NCBI RefSeq assembly: GCF_001295265.1
Contig: NZ_LJOD01000018.1
Span: 1-64,000, forward strand
Source of the DNA: Chryseobacterium indologenes
GTDB lineage: Bacteria > Bacteroidota > Bacteroidia > Flavobacteriales > Weeksellaceae
Length of the DNA stretch: 64,000 nucleotides
Direction of reading: 5' to 3'
Each line of letters begins with the position of its first letter. The first letter of the stretch is position 1. The position numbers were made by a program, and so were the translations under genes. Positions 1-7,612 of the stretch are shown in pieces. Below the pieces are notes generated by a model that was not told where the DNA came from, searched no databases, and was given only the letters and a program-made list of their open reading frames with translations.

Positions 1-42
1 CAGATTTACAGTGAAAAGCTTTTTTTTAAAAAAAGGTCGTTC

Positions 43-50
43 TATATTTG
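43..50 (+). promoter_or_regulatory. TAnnTTTG promoter of first hcp
   Basis: TATATTTG matches the Bacteroidota -7 element and lies 53 nt before the hcp ATG. The leader that follows (…caatcaatcacc…) resembles the leader of the second hcp copy, so promoter and gene appear to have been duplicated together. Confidence 0.6.
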
Positions 51-103
51 CTCAACAATCAATCACCAAATCACAAAATATTAACGATTAAAATTTACTA
101 ATC

Positions 104-517
104 ATGGCAGCAAATTCAAGAGGAATCTTAAAATTCAACGGAGGAGAAGGTCAGAAACTATTAAAGCTGAACTACAGCGTATCAAGAACTACAGACGTTT
201 CAGGACGTGTAGCATCAGATCCTTCTAACGCGCTAATCAAAGTTACAGTAGAAGCTACTGAAAAATCAGACATCCTTGAAAGCTTATTAAACGGAAAATA
301 TAAGCCGACAACCGGAGAAATTACTTTCAACAAATCTCACGAAGAAGGAACTCTTATTACTTTGAACTGGGAGAACGGATATGTGATCCAGCATCAGGTA
401 GAGTTCGATGCAATTGATGAAAACAGCATGCTGATCAGTTTCGTAGTGAGTGCAGAAACAATTGATTATGGTAACTCTAAGTATAGTGGAATGTGGCCTT
501 CAGACGGAAGCAGATAA
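104..517 (+). CDS. tssD: T6SS tube protein TssD (Hcp), copy 1
   Basis: 137 residues. It is recognised as the Hcp-like tube protein of the Bacteroidota type VI secretion system (TssD), whose hexameric rings stack to form the inner tube and carry VgrG and effectors out of the cell. It starts MAANSRGILKF and is a single compact beta-rich domain with no signal peptide, as expected for a protein exported by T6SS itself. It is almost identical to the second copy at 7093-7497: only three differences in the first 97 residues, with the C-terminal 35 residues diverging. A strong hairpin follows the stop codon and vgrG lies 207 nt further on. No sheath, baseplate or ClpV genes are in the window, so this looks like a cargo module rather than the main T6SS locus. 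Confidence 0.9.
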   Translation: MAANSRGILKFNGGEGQKLLKLNYSVSRTTDVSGRVASDPSNALIKVTVEATEKSDILESLLNGKYKPTTGEITFNKSHEEGTLITLNWENGYVIQHQVEFDAIDENSMLISFVVSAETIDYGNSKYSGMWPSDGSR

Positions 518-550
518 ACCCGAACATCATCTTAGTAAAAATAAATTGGT

Positions 551-590
551 ACAGAATAGTATATTCGAGAGAATAAGCTATTCTGTTTTT
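551..590 (+). terminator. Hairpin terminator or attenuator between hcp and vgrG
   Basis: ACAGAATAG pairs with CTATTCTGT (578-586), an inner TATTC/GAATA stem extends it, and a T-run follows. As it sits between two genes of one module, it probably limits read-through from the highly expressed hcp into vgrG. Confidence 0.75.
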
Positions 591-724
591 CCATTTAAAG
601 AAACTAAAATGCAAGCATTGGTTTTTGTTATCTGATAATCAGTGTTTTGTAAATAATAATTGACCCAAAAAAGAGAAATATAAGGCTCTTTCGTAATTCA
701 TTTTAACAAAAAAACACACACATT

Positions 725-2908
725 ATGTTTAAGGATGATCAATCAATAAAAGTACAGAACCCGAACAATACGATGAATGATTTGCCGGGAGAAGAACAAC
801 TCACAGGTGCTGTAAAAGATAATGTTGTAAAAAAGGCAGAACAAAAGCTGGACGGCGTTGGAAAAGCAGCTCAGAAAAATATTCAGAAAACCTCTCAGGC
901 TTACTCAAATACGGTACAGGGAACAAATATGTTTATGAATCAGACACTGGTGCCGAACGACCCTTCCATTGTTGAAAATAAAGTATGGACTAAACAGCCT
1001 ACATCCAAGATACATAATATTGAAGGTATTGTTGAAAATTATATTGCGGGCATCAACCGTGTTGTTAAGCTTGATATTGTGATCGAAGGACAGATCATTA
1101 AACATTTCAAGCACTTTAAACTCATACAGAGTGCTTCCAGACATCATGAATTCAGTATCACATTAGCTCATGATACTTTGGAAAGTGCAGAAAATCATAA
1201 TCTGCAGGAAGCCCAGAGTTTTTTAGGAAAGAGAATCACAGTAGTTTTTAAATATAAAGATGTTGAACAGGGACCTGAACGTAACTTTGTTGGCGTGATC
1301 ACAGAAGTGGGATTCAGCCAGGAAAAAGGAAGTCTGGGAAATATCGTGCTTACAGGATACAGTCCCACAGTACTTCTGGATGCAGCCCCTCACATCCAGA
1401 GTTTTGGCGGGGCACAGCCAGTCAGCTTAAACAGTATTGCTGATCAGGTAATAAGAGAAGGGTTGGGACAGAATAAGTTTGATTTCAGGGTTGATGCTCA
1501 GTACGGAAATGTTTCTTACAGCTCGCAGTACGAAGAAACCCACTATAATTATCTGGCGAGAATAGCCGAAGCTTATGGTGAACAGTTTTATTATGATGGA
1601 GAAGTGCTTCATTTCGGGAAACTTCCACCTCAGGAAAAACCTGTAAAGCTTACCTACGGAAGCAGTGTAAGCGATATTGCGATCAAAATGAAAGCCCAGC
1701 ATGTAAGCCCGAGCTTTTATGGTTATAACAGCAGTAAAAATGAAAAACTTACCGGAGGCAGCCCAAAGATCACCCACACTTCAGATATTGCCAAACGTGC
1801 TTATGAAATATCAGAGAGAACGTTTACCACTCCATCTTTAAGAGTAGCACCTATTAAAGCAGCCTCTTTCATGGATATTGACGCTTCACAGAAAGGAACT
1901 GCGGGAAGCTCTGCTTCAGAAGTGTTCATCACATCGGGAACAACAACCGTTCCGTTCCTCTATCCCGGATGTACAGCAGACATTGAAATGCGTAAGACGG
2001 ATACCAATGATACCGCTTATTTCACCAAATTAATGATTACCGGAGTAGTCCATGAAGTTGATGCAAGAGGGTATTATGACGGGCATTTTGAAGCCATTGC
2101 AGCAGATACCGGATTTATTCCGCGCCCGGAATTCCATACTCCAAAAGCAGAACCTCAGTTTGCTAAGGTGATCTCCAATACAGACCCCTTAAATCAGGGA
2201 AGAGTAAAAGTACAGTTTGACTGGCAAAACGGACCGGATACCACAGAATTTATCCGTGTTATGTCTCCTGATGCCGGAAGCAGTGATAAAGTCAGTAAAA
2301 ATCGTGGCTTCATGTCCATTCCTGAAGTTGGGGACCAGGTGATTACCAATTTTGTACACCAGCACCCGGACCGTCCGTTTGTGATGGGAGGAATGTTTCA
2401 TGGAAGTATCGGAGCTGGCGGTGGCGAAGGAAATAATATCATGAGTTTAAGCAGCAAGAGTGGTAATATTATCCAGTTTCATGACGGATGCGGAATTGAG
2501 ATCAAAGACCGGAACGGAAATCATGTTACATTAAGCGGAACCGGGAATATTAAGACAGAGGTAAGTAATGATAGTGAAGAGTTTATTGGCAATAATCTTA
2601 CAATAAATGTTGCAACCAATACTACAATTGATGTCGGGAAAGGAAAATCCAAAATTACGATGGATAATGCCGGGAAAATTGGTATTAATAGTGCAACGGA
2701 AATAAAATTGGAAACAGGTGAAAGTTCTATTACGATGAAAGAAGATGGGACTATAGAGATTAATGGCAAAAAAATCAGTATTGTAGGTGAGGATGTTTTG
2801 CTCGGAGGTACAAGACTAGCTACTGTAGGTTCAAGTGGTGAAGGTAAAGTAGACATAACTGGAGGAACTGCTGTTACTGTAAGAGCTACTCAAGTTGATA
2901 TTAATTAG
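725..2908 (+). CDS. vgrG: T6SS spike protein VgrG
   Basis: 727 residues. Type VI secretion spike protein, the trimeric tip that punctures the target cell and carries effectors. Residues 1-95 are a low-complexity N-terminal extension. The gp27-like portion follows (about 95-465). Residues about 470-560 form the gp5-type OB-fold, recognised by GRVKVQFDW and GDQVITNFVHQHPDRPFVMGG. A repetitive beta-helix (about 590-727, NGNHVTLSG, INVATNTTIDV, INGKKISIVGED) makes the needle. The LysM gene starts two nt after the stop codon, so the downstream genes are probably cotranscribed and are likely cargo or loading factors. No C-terminal enzymatic extension is visible, so toxicity must come from another protein of the module. 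Confidence 0.92.
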   Translation: MFKDDQSIKVQNPNNTMNDLPGEEQLTGAVKDNVVKKAEQKLDGVGKAAQKNIQKTSQAYSNTVQGTNMFMNQTLVPNDPSIVENKVWTKQPTSKIHNIEGIVENYIAGINRVVKLDIVIEGQIIKHFKHFKLIQSASRHHEFSITLAHDTLESAENHNLQEAQSFLGKRITVVFKYKDVEQGPERNFVGVITEVGFSQEKGSLGNIVLTGYSPTVLLDAAPHIQSFGGAQPVSLNSIADQVIREGLGQNKFDFRVDAQYGNVSYSSQYEETHYNYLARIAEAYGEQFYYDGEVLHFGKLPPQEKPVKLTYGSSVSDIAIKMKAQHVSPSFYGYNSSKNEKLTGGSPKITHTSDIAKRAYEISERTFTTPSLRVAPIKAASFMDIDASQKGTAGSSASEVFITSGTTTVPFLYPGCTADIEMRKTDTNDTAYFTKLMITGVVHEVDARGYYDGHFEAIAADTGFIPRPEFHTPKAEPQFAKVISNTDPLNQGRVKVQFDWQNGPDTTEFIRVMSPDAGSSDKVSKNRGFMSIPEVGDQVITNFVHQHPDRPFVMGGMFHGSIGAGGGEGNNIMSLSSKSGNIIQFHDGCGIEIKDRNGNHVTLSGTGNIKTEVSNDSEEFIGNNLTINVATNTTIDVGKGKSKITMDNAGKIGINSATEIKLETGESSITMKEDGTIEINGKKISIVGEDVLLGGTRLATVGSSGEGKVDITGGTAVTVRATQVDIN

Positions 2909-2910
2909 AT

Positions 2911-3975
2911 ATGGAATTTACACAATACGAAATAAAAAAAGGAGATACGCTTGTTACGATAGCTAAAGAATCTGGATTAACAATAAATGAATTGTTAGAC
3001 TTTCATAATTCTCATGCTATTTTGACGCAACAAATTTTTAGCACCCATATTCCTGTCCATATTAAAGAATTGTTCATCCCTGTTAAAAAAGAAGAAACAA
3101 AAAATAAACCGTTTGAACAGATAGACTTTCAACAGAAAGCAAGATATCGTTGTGAGCAAATAAATACATCCAAGTTTAATAATAATTTAGTCCATTATTT
3201 TAACCAAAGATTTCAATATTTATTGAAATTGAATTTAAAAGAAGAAATAGGTTTTGTTAAATTAGAAGATTACAGCAAAGAATCTTCTCCTAAAATATCA
3301 GAGGAAATTTTTGATTTCATTGAAGAAACCGAAAAAATAAAAAATAATGTCTTTTTTTCTTTAGATAAATTTGGGAAAATTCAAAAAATTCTTAACAAAA
3401 AAAGAATTCAAAAAGATTGGAAAAAATTCCGAGAAACAAAATTTTTTGAAATGCCCTTTATTCAAAGTTTGCAGAAAAACAATCCAAAAGCTGTAGATGA
3501 ATTAATAATGATGGGTGATAATCAGTTTTCCGAAAATACTTCAAATGAAGAGGAATATTGGAGGAATTTTTTTTATTTTTCATGTTTTGACCAATATTTA
3601 TATAATAAAGATAAATTCGAGATTATTGATTTCGATTTTATATCTACCGTCCTCCCACCATTGATATTGCCTTTGAAGATTAGATATGATAAGGTAGAAG
3701 AGAAAAAAGGAATTTTAACTGTTCGAAAAATAGCTGAAGTTGATATTTCAGAATCTCTAAAAAAGGCAATGAAAGATAGATATAATGAGCTTCATAAAAA
3801 TATTGTAAAATATGAGTTTACAGAATATAAAATTATTTTTAGATCCACAATAGAAATAGATATAAATAGTGGTCTTATCTTAAGTGGAAAAGTAGTTTTA
3901 AAAGAAGAGGTTTCAGACAATGTTGAAAACGAATGTATTTATACAATTAAAAAATTAGAAAATTTTACCCCATAA
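2911..3975 (+). CDS. LysM-domain protein of the T6SS module, possible effector adaptor
   Basis: 354 residues. The N-terminus is a LysM domain (about residues 4-55: YEIKKGDTLVTIAKESGLTINELL), followed by about 300 residues I do not recognise that are rich in Lys, Glu and Phe. There is no signal peptide or membrane segment. The gene begins 2 nt after vgrG and is tightly linked to the next gene, which suggests a role in attaching or loading cargo on the spike; small LysM proteins are found beside VgrG/PAAR genes in many contractile injection systems. The coding sequence is very A+T-rich (only 9 G/C in positions 3781-3840), unlike vgrG, which suggests a different origin. An enzymatic effector role is an alternative. 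Confidence 0.55.
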   Translation: MEFTQYEIKKGDTLVTIAKESGLTINELLDFHNSHAILTQQIFSTHIPVHIKELFIPVKKEETKNKPFEQIDFQQKARYRCEQINTSKFNNNLVHYFNQRFQYLLKLNLKEEIGFVKLEDYSKESSPKISEEIFDFIEETEKIKNNVFFSLDKFGKIQKILNKKRIQKDWKKFRETKFFEMPFIQSLQKNNPKAVDELIMMGDNQFSENTSNEEEYWRNFFYFSCFDQYLYNKDKFEIIDFDFISTVLPPLILPLKIRYDKVEEKKGILTVRKIAEVDISESLKKAMKDRYNELHKNIVKYEFTEYKIIFRSTIEIDINSGLILSGKVVLKEEVSDNVENECIYTIKKLENFTP

Positions 3976-3979
3976 TTTA

Positions 3980-4663
3980 ATGGAAAATAAAGAATTTAGA
4001 TTTGAAGGATTAGACGCAAAAACGGAACTTAAATTAGCATTAAATCTAATTTTTCCAGGATTAGTTGTAATGATTGGAACCCTTATATTAACAAATATGT
4101 TGTTTCCAAAAGTTTATTTTTTATATCCATTGCTTTTTGCCGCTTTCTTAACGCTTGCTGTATGTATGCTTATTTTGAAACAGCTTGCAAAACGTATACA
4201 GGCAAAAGAGTGGAGGGTTGTAATAAATAATGAAAATCTTACTATAAAATTTCAAAACCTACAATATATTTTTAATTTGGCTGATATTAAGATGATTAAA
4301 AATTTAGGGAATGCAGGCTTTCGTTATTTAACAATTATAACAAATAAAGATAATATTAAAATTAGAGTGGGTAACACAGGCTTAACGCCGTTTTCTTCAG
4401 AAAAAGATATCGAACAGTTGGATGAATTTGTGAAATATTTAATGCCCTACATTCGAGAGAATTTCAACCAAAAGGAACTGAAAAACATTATAAACACTAA
4501 TGTTTTCCCAAATTTTGGGGTGTATGTTTTAAAAGGGGATAAAATAAAATATTCAATTATCAATAAGATGGAACCATGGCAAGTCTTTGTATTTATATTG
4601 GGAATTGGGGCATTAATAATGATAATATTTGTAAACGTAATGGAGTCTATTTTTTTTAAATAA
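3980..4663 (+). CDS. Membrane protein of unknown function in T6SS module
   Basis: 227 residues, no recognised family. Two adjacent hydrophobic helices near the N-terminus (about residues 20-65) are followed by a soluble region of about 120 residues, and a final transmembrane helix lies near the C-terminus (WQVFVFILGIGALIMIIF). It starts 4 nt after the LysM gene and ends 15 nt before the PAAR-like gene, so it is within the same transcription unit. The topology and position would fit an inner-membrane immunity protein against a membrane-acting effector, but that is inference only; immunity genes more often lie after the effector. Confidence 0.5.
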   Translation: MENKEFRFEGLDAKTELKLALNLIFPGLVVMIGTLILTNMLFPKVYFLYPLLFAAFLTLAVCMLILKQLAKRIQAKEWRVVINNENLTIKFQNLQYIFNLADIKMIKNLGNAGFRYLTIITNKDNIKIRVGNTGLTPFSSEKDIEQLDEFVKYLMPYIRENFNQKELKNIINTNVFPNFGVYVLKGDKIKYSIINKMEPWQVFVFILGIGALIMIIFVNVMESIFFK

Positions 4664-4678
4664 TAAAAAAATTTAAAG

Positions 4679-5995
4679 ATGGCAGTTTATTTACCTGAAA
4701 AAGTATTTGCAGTTTGTACTAATCAATTAAATTCTGATCCTAAAAAATTTGAATTGAGTGATAAGAGACCGAAAAAGACTGTAAAATTAGGATCTCAACA
4801 AAGAACTTTTTTAATTAAGCTGGATAAAAAACTTTCAGAAGATTTTAATTGTAAAAGTGGGTGGAGTTCCGGCTTGGGAACAGTTGCTTTTGGTGGTGGT
4901 GTTGTAGGAGGTATGTTATTAGTAGCTGCTACCTCTGCAACAGTACCAGTTGCAGGTTGGGTTGTGGGCGGATTAATAGCTATTGCAGCAATTGGATATG
5001 GAATATGGCAAATGATGCAAACTCCTACTTGTAGTGAAATGATTGGTTTTCAGGAAAGTCAATGGAAAAAACATCATACTACAGTTTATTTTGATAGCAA
5101 TGGAAATAAAGTTGATCTTTTTCTTGCGCTAACAAAAAATTCATTACTTGCTTGTAAAGAAGGAGGAGTTCTGTTACCATTCATTACAGAAACAGCAGCA
5201 AATAATGCTGCTGAGAGTATTGCATCTAATAATAATACTGAAAAATGGGTAAATATAGGTTCAGGAGCCTTAGCAGGAGTTTTGTTCGGGTTCAGTTTGG
5301 GAACTACTTTACCTATAGGTGGTTTTTTAGGTGGTGCAAGAACTCTGTTTGTTCTTAAACAAACTGCAATTTTTGGAGCTTGGATTCCGGTTGGCTACTT
5401 TATAATCAACCCTTTAGCTTCCGCAACAGGAGGATTGCTCAATAGCAATGAAAACTATGATACTGTAAAGGACGCTTCTATCTCAACCACTCCACTTCCT
5501 CAGCCCGCCGACAGTTGGGATCCAGTTTCACCAGTAAAGGATGGGATAGAGGTCACAAAGTTATTAGGTAAAAATAATGCAAGTCAGGCCGACATTAATA
5601 AGTTTGAAGCAGGAATTGCCGAAGCAGAAAGACAAGGAACTTACTCATTAAAAAATAATCCTGAATTAAGAGAAATGATAAACAGAATGAAAGCAGGTGA
5701 GTTTGGTCCTGAGTTACAGGATAGGGTTACTAATAAGAGCGGGAATTCACGGGGCATGATTAATGAAAAGAACATGAACTCTGTTAAAGAAACACATAAT
5801 CAAAATTCTAATGCAGCTATTAGAGAAAATATTAAATCAGCTAGTATAAAATCTGCAACTGCAACTGGAGGCATTTTAACTCTAATTGCTCCATTTATAG
5901 GCAACTATTTTGCTGAACGTGCAATTCGGGTTGCCGCAGATATGTTTGCTAATGAAGATACTAGTTCAATTAAAGTTAATGCAAAAGATGCATAA
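4679..5995 (+). CDS. PAAR-like membrane protein, candidate T6SS effector
   Basis: 438 residues. The N-terminal ~165 residues resemble the PAAR-like proteins found next to VgrG in Bacteroidota: paired cysteines, a glycine-rich hydrophobic hairpin (about residues 60-105, GVVGGMLLVAATSATVPVAG) and the closing motif LTKNSLLACKEGGVLLPF. A second hydrophobic region (about 195-255) contains GALAGVLFGFSLGTTLPIGG. The rest is polar, with a final hydrophobic stretch near residue 400. No catalytic motif is visible. A PAAR-like tip bearing membrane-active segments would suit a pore-forming or membrane-depolarising effector, with the neighbouring membrane and TPR proteins as possible immunity factors. The family match is from memory of the motif, so confidence is moderate. 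Confidence 0.55.
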   Translation: MAVYLPEKVFAVCTNQLNSDPKKFELSDKRPKKTVKLGSQQRTFLIKLDKKLSEDFNCKSGWSSGLGTVAFGGGVVGGMLLVAATSATVPVAGWVVGGLIAIAAIGYGIWQMMQTPTCSEMIGFQESQWKKHHTTVYFDSNGNKVDLFLALTKNSLLACKEGGVLLPFITETAANNAAESIASNNNTEKWVNIGSGALAGVLFGFSLGTTLPIGGFLGGARTLFVLKQTAIFGAWIPVGYFIINPLASATGGLLNSNENYDTVKDASISTTPLPQPADSWDPVSPVKDGIEVTKLLGKNNASQADINKFEAGIAEAERQGTYSLKNNPELREMINRMKAGEFGPELQDRVTNKSGNSRGMINEKNMNSVKETHNQNSNAAIRENIKSASIKSATATGGILTLIAPFIGNYFAERAIRVAADMFANEDTSSIKVNAKDA

Positions 5996-6030
5996 TAATC
6001 TGGTTTGCGAATTTAGAATTATTTTTACTA

Positions 6031-6120
6031 ATGAGACTGAGCTGGATATCACAGGATTTTTCTGAAATTACGTATGAGCAAATAAGATCAATAAAACTAA
6101 GGCTTGTTAATGCCTCCTAA
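6031..6120 (+). pseudogene. Short 29-codon reading frame, possible gene remnant
   Basis: An ATG-initiated frame of 29 codons (MRLSWISQDFSEITYEQIRS…) between the PAAR-like gene and the TPR fragment. It has no recognisable domain. It may be the broken beginning or end of an older cargo gene, or it may be fortuitous. Confidence 0.2.
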
Positions 6121-6130
6121 ATAAAAGAAC

Positions 6131-6325
6131 GTGACAATCAATAATTTTCTACTTCACCTATCTGCTTGTGATATAGGGTACAATTCTCTTGGAATATGTT
6201 ATATGCAAAAAGGAGACCTGAACAAATCAAAATTGTATTTACAGGAAGCGCAGAAACTAGGAAATCCGGATAGTAAAAGAAATCTTCAGATTTTGGATTC
6301 TTTAGAACATATCCGAAGCAAGTAA
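6131..6325 (+). pseudogene. Truncated TPR protein, likely remnant of an immunity-gene paralogue
   Basis: A 64-codon frame whose only possible start is GTG. Its body, YNSLGICYMQKGDLNKSKLYL then QEAQKLGNPDSKRNLQIL, is a TPR unit. It aligns with the C-terminal TPR of the next gene (LNDLGVAYFKLNDIENAKKYW, then KKAAELGNITSSDNLKEL). It lacks the N-terminal signal/anchor and the preceding repeats, so it looks like the 3' end of a duplicated copy that lost its 5' part. A functional short protein cannot be excluded. Confidence 0.45.
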
Positions 6326-6380
6326 GAGCTCATTATTAAAAGTTATATAAACCCTTTATATTGAGGATATTTTTAATATT

Positions 6381-6812
6381 ATGAAAAAACTAATTGCACT
6401 ATTGGGAGTGGTTATCTTACTAGCGGGAATGGCTTATCTTTTTTTGTTTAAGAATGATAATGAAAAATTTTTTGATCAAGGAGTGCAATATTATAACCAG
6501 AAACAATACAATGAAGCCCTATTTTATTTTGAAAAAGCTGAACAATTAGACAATGTTGAAGCATTAAAATATTCCGGAACCATTTATTTAGAATCCGGCG
6601 AACCACAAAAAGCCATTCCCAAGTTTAAAAAATATCTTCAAATACTTGATCTTGAAAGTGAGGATGTTAAGTTTGCATTAAATGATTTAGGAGTTGCTTA
6701 TTTTAAGCTCAATGATATAGAAAATGCAAAAAAATATTGGAAAAAGGCAGCAGAATTGGGGAATATAACGAGTTCAGATAATCTGAAAGAACTTGAGACA
6801 AAAATGAAATAA
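6381..6812 (+). CDS. Membrane-anchored TPR protein, candidate immunity protein
   Basis: 143 residues. An N-terminal hydrophobic helix (residues 4-23, LIALLGVVILLAGMAYLFLF) acts as a signal anchor, so the remainder is probably periplasmic. About three TPR-type helical pairs follow (FFDQGVQYYNQKQYNEALFYF, ALKYSGTIYLESGEPQKAIP, LNDLGVAYFKLNDIENAKKYW). TPR and Sel1 proteins often act as immunity or chaperone partners of T6SS effectors, and this gene closes the cargo block just before the second hcp. A truncated relative lies immediately upstream. Role as immunity protein is inference from position and topology. Confidence 0.65.
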   Translation: MKKLIALLGVVILLAGMAYLFLFKNDNEKFFDQGVQYYNQKQYNEALFYFEKAEQLDNVEALKYSGTIYLESGEPQKAIPKFKKYLQILDLESEDVKFALNDLGVAYFKLNDIENAKKYWKKAAELGNITSSDNLKELETKMK

Positions 6813-6946
6813 CATTGTTTCAATACATGCTTGGGAGAATACTTGAAATATGAGTTCTAATTAAAATAAAACCTGAAATCTAGAATTCTAAAAATAACGG
6901 ATAAAGCCTTTCCCCGCAGCCATTGATCCATTATGTTAAATCAAAA

Positions 6947-6983
6947 GTCGTAGAATTACGACACCAAATCGTAGTATTACTAC
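6947..6983 (+). promoter_or_regulatory. Two tandem operator-like inverted repeats before second hcp
   Basis: GTCGTA-gaat-TACGAC (6947-6962) and GTAGT-att-ACTAC (6971-6983). Read as direct repeats they are TCGTAGaATTACgA and TCGTAGtATTACtA, starting 21 bp apart, about 50-85 bp upstream of the TATCTTTG promoter element. This layout fits a dimeric activator. The 21-bp period resembles LytTR-type sites, but the regulator is not identified. Confidence 0.5.
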
Positions 6984-7032
6984 AATTTTTCAGATTTGTA
7001 TTCTAAAACTTTTTCCTTGAAGGGAGGCGGGC

Positions 7033-7040
7033 TATCTTTG
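7033..7040 (+). promoter_or_regulatory. TAnnTTTG promoter of second hcp
   Basis: TATCTTTG matches the Bacteroidota -7 element, 52 nt before the ATG; spacing and leader are like those of the first hcp. Confidence 0.65.
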
Positions 7041-7092
7041 CCCTGTAATCAATCACTATTCACAATATATAAACACTTAAAATTCACCAATC

Positions 7093-7497
7093 ATGGCAGC
7101 AAATTCAAGAGGAATCTTAAAATTTAATGGAGGAGAAGGTCAGAAATTATTAAAGCTGAACTACAGTGTATCAAGATCTACAGATGTTTCAGGACGTGTA
7201 GCTTCAGATCCTTCTAATGCACTGATCAAAATAACAGTGGAAGCAACTGAAAAATCAGACATTCTTGAAAGCTTATTAAACGGAAAATATAAGCCGACAA
7301 CCGGAGAAGTTACTTTCAACAAATCTCACGAAGAAGGAACTCTTATCACTTTGAACTGGGAAAACGGATATGTAATTCAGCATGAAGTAGATTTCGACGC
7401 TGTAGACAGCAACAGTATGTTAATCAGTTTTGTAGTAAGCGCAGAAATCATCGGCTTTGGAGGTTCCAAATACGAAGGATTATGGCCGGGTAAATAA
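7093..7497 (+). CDS. tssD: T6SS tube protein TssD (Hcp), copy 2
   Basis: 134 residues, the second Hcp-like tube protein of the module. The first 97 residues differ from copy 1 (104-517) at only three positions, and the nucleotide sequence around the start (aatcatggcagcaaattc) is identical. The tail differs (GFGGSKYEGLWPGK against DYGNSKYSGMWPSDGSR). Divergence limited to the C-terminal third could let the two tubes prefer different cargo. The gene has its own promoter, upstream inverted repeats that copy 1 lacks within the visible sequence, and its own terminator, so it is a separate transcription unit rather than the end of the vgrG operon. Confidence 0.9.
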   Translation: MAANSRGILKFNGGEGQKLLKLNYSVSRSTDVSGRVASDPSNALIKITVEATEKSDILESLLNGKYKPTTGEVTFNKSHEEGTLITLNWENGYVIQHEVDFDAVDSNSMLISFVVSAEIIGFGGSKYEGLWPGK

Positions 7498-7526
7498 GTC
7501 CACAGTCTTTTATTAAAATAACAACG

Positions 7527-7561
7527 AAGCAGGGTAGTACATTCACTATCCTGCTTTTTTA
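7527..7561 (+). terminator. Rho-independent terminator of second hcp
   Basis: GCAGGGTAG (7529-7537) pairs with CTATCCTGC (7546-7554), followed by TTTTTT. Confidence 0.85.
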
Positions 7562-7580
7562 TCCCTTGAGTAAATCTTTG

Positions 7581-7588
7581 TAGCTTTG
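7581..7588 (+). promoter_or_regulatory. TAnnTTTG promoter of the gene at 7613
   Basis: TAGCTTTG lies 25 nt before the proposed TTG start at 7613 and overlaps a more upstream TTG at 7586, arguing that the upstream codon is not the start. Confidence 0.5.
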
Positions 7589-7612
7589 TCCATTATACAA
7601 TCAGAAATAACT

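Noticed and set aside
450..635. Frame overlapping the end of hcp copy 1
   Set aside because: It spans the hcp terminator hairpin and has low-complexity, non-protein-like content.
2521..2856. Minus-strand frame inside vgrG and similar antisense frames in polA, ligA and the receptor genes
   Set aside because: They are shadows of strongly supported genes, with repetitive Ser/Leu-rich translations and no start signals.
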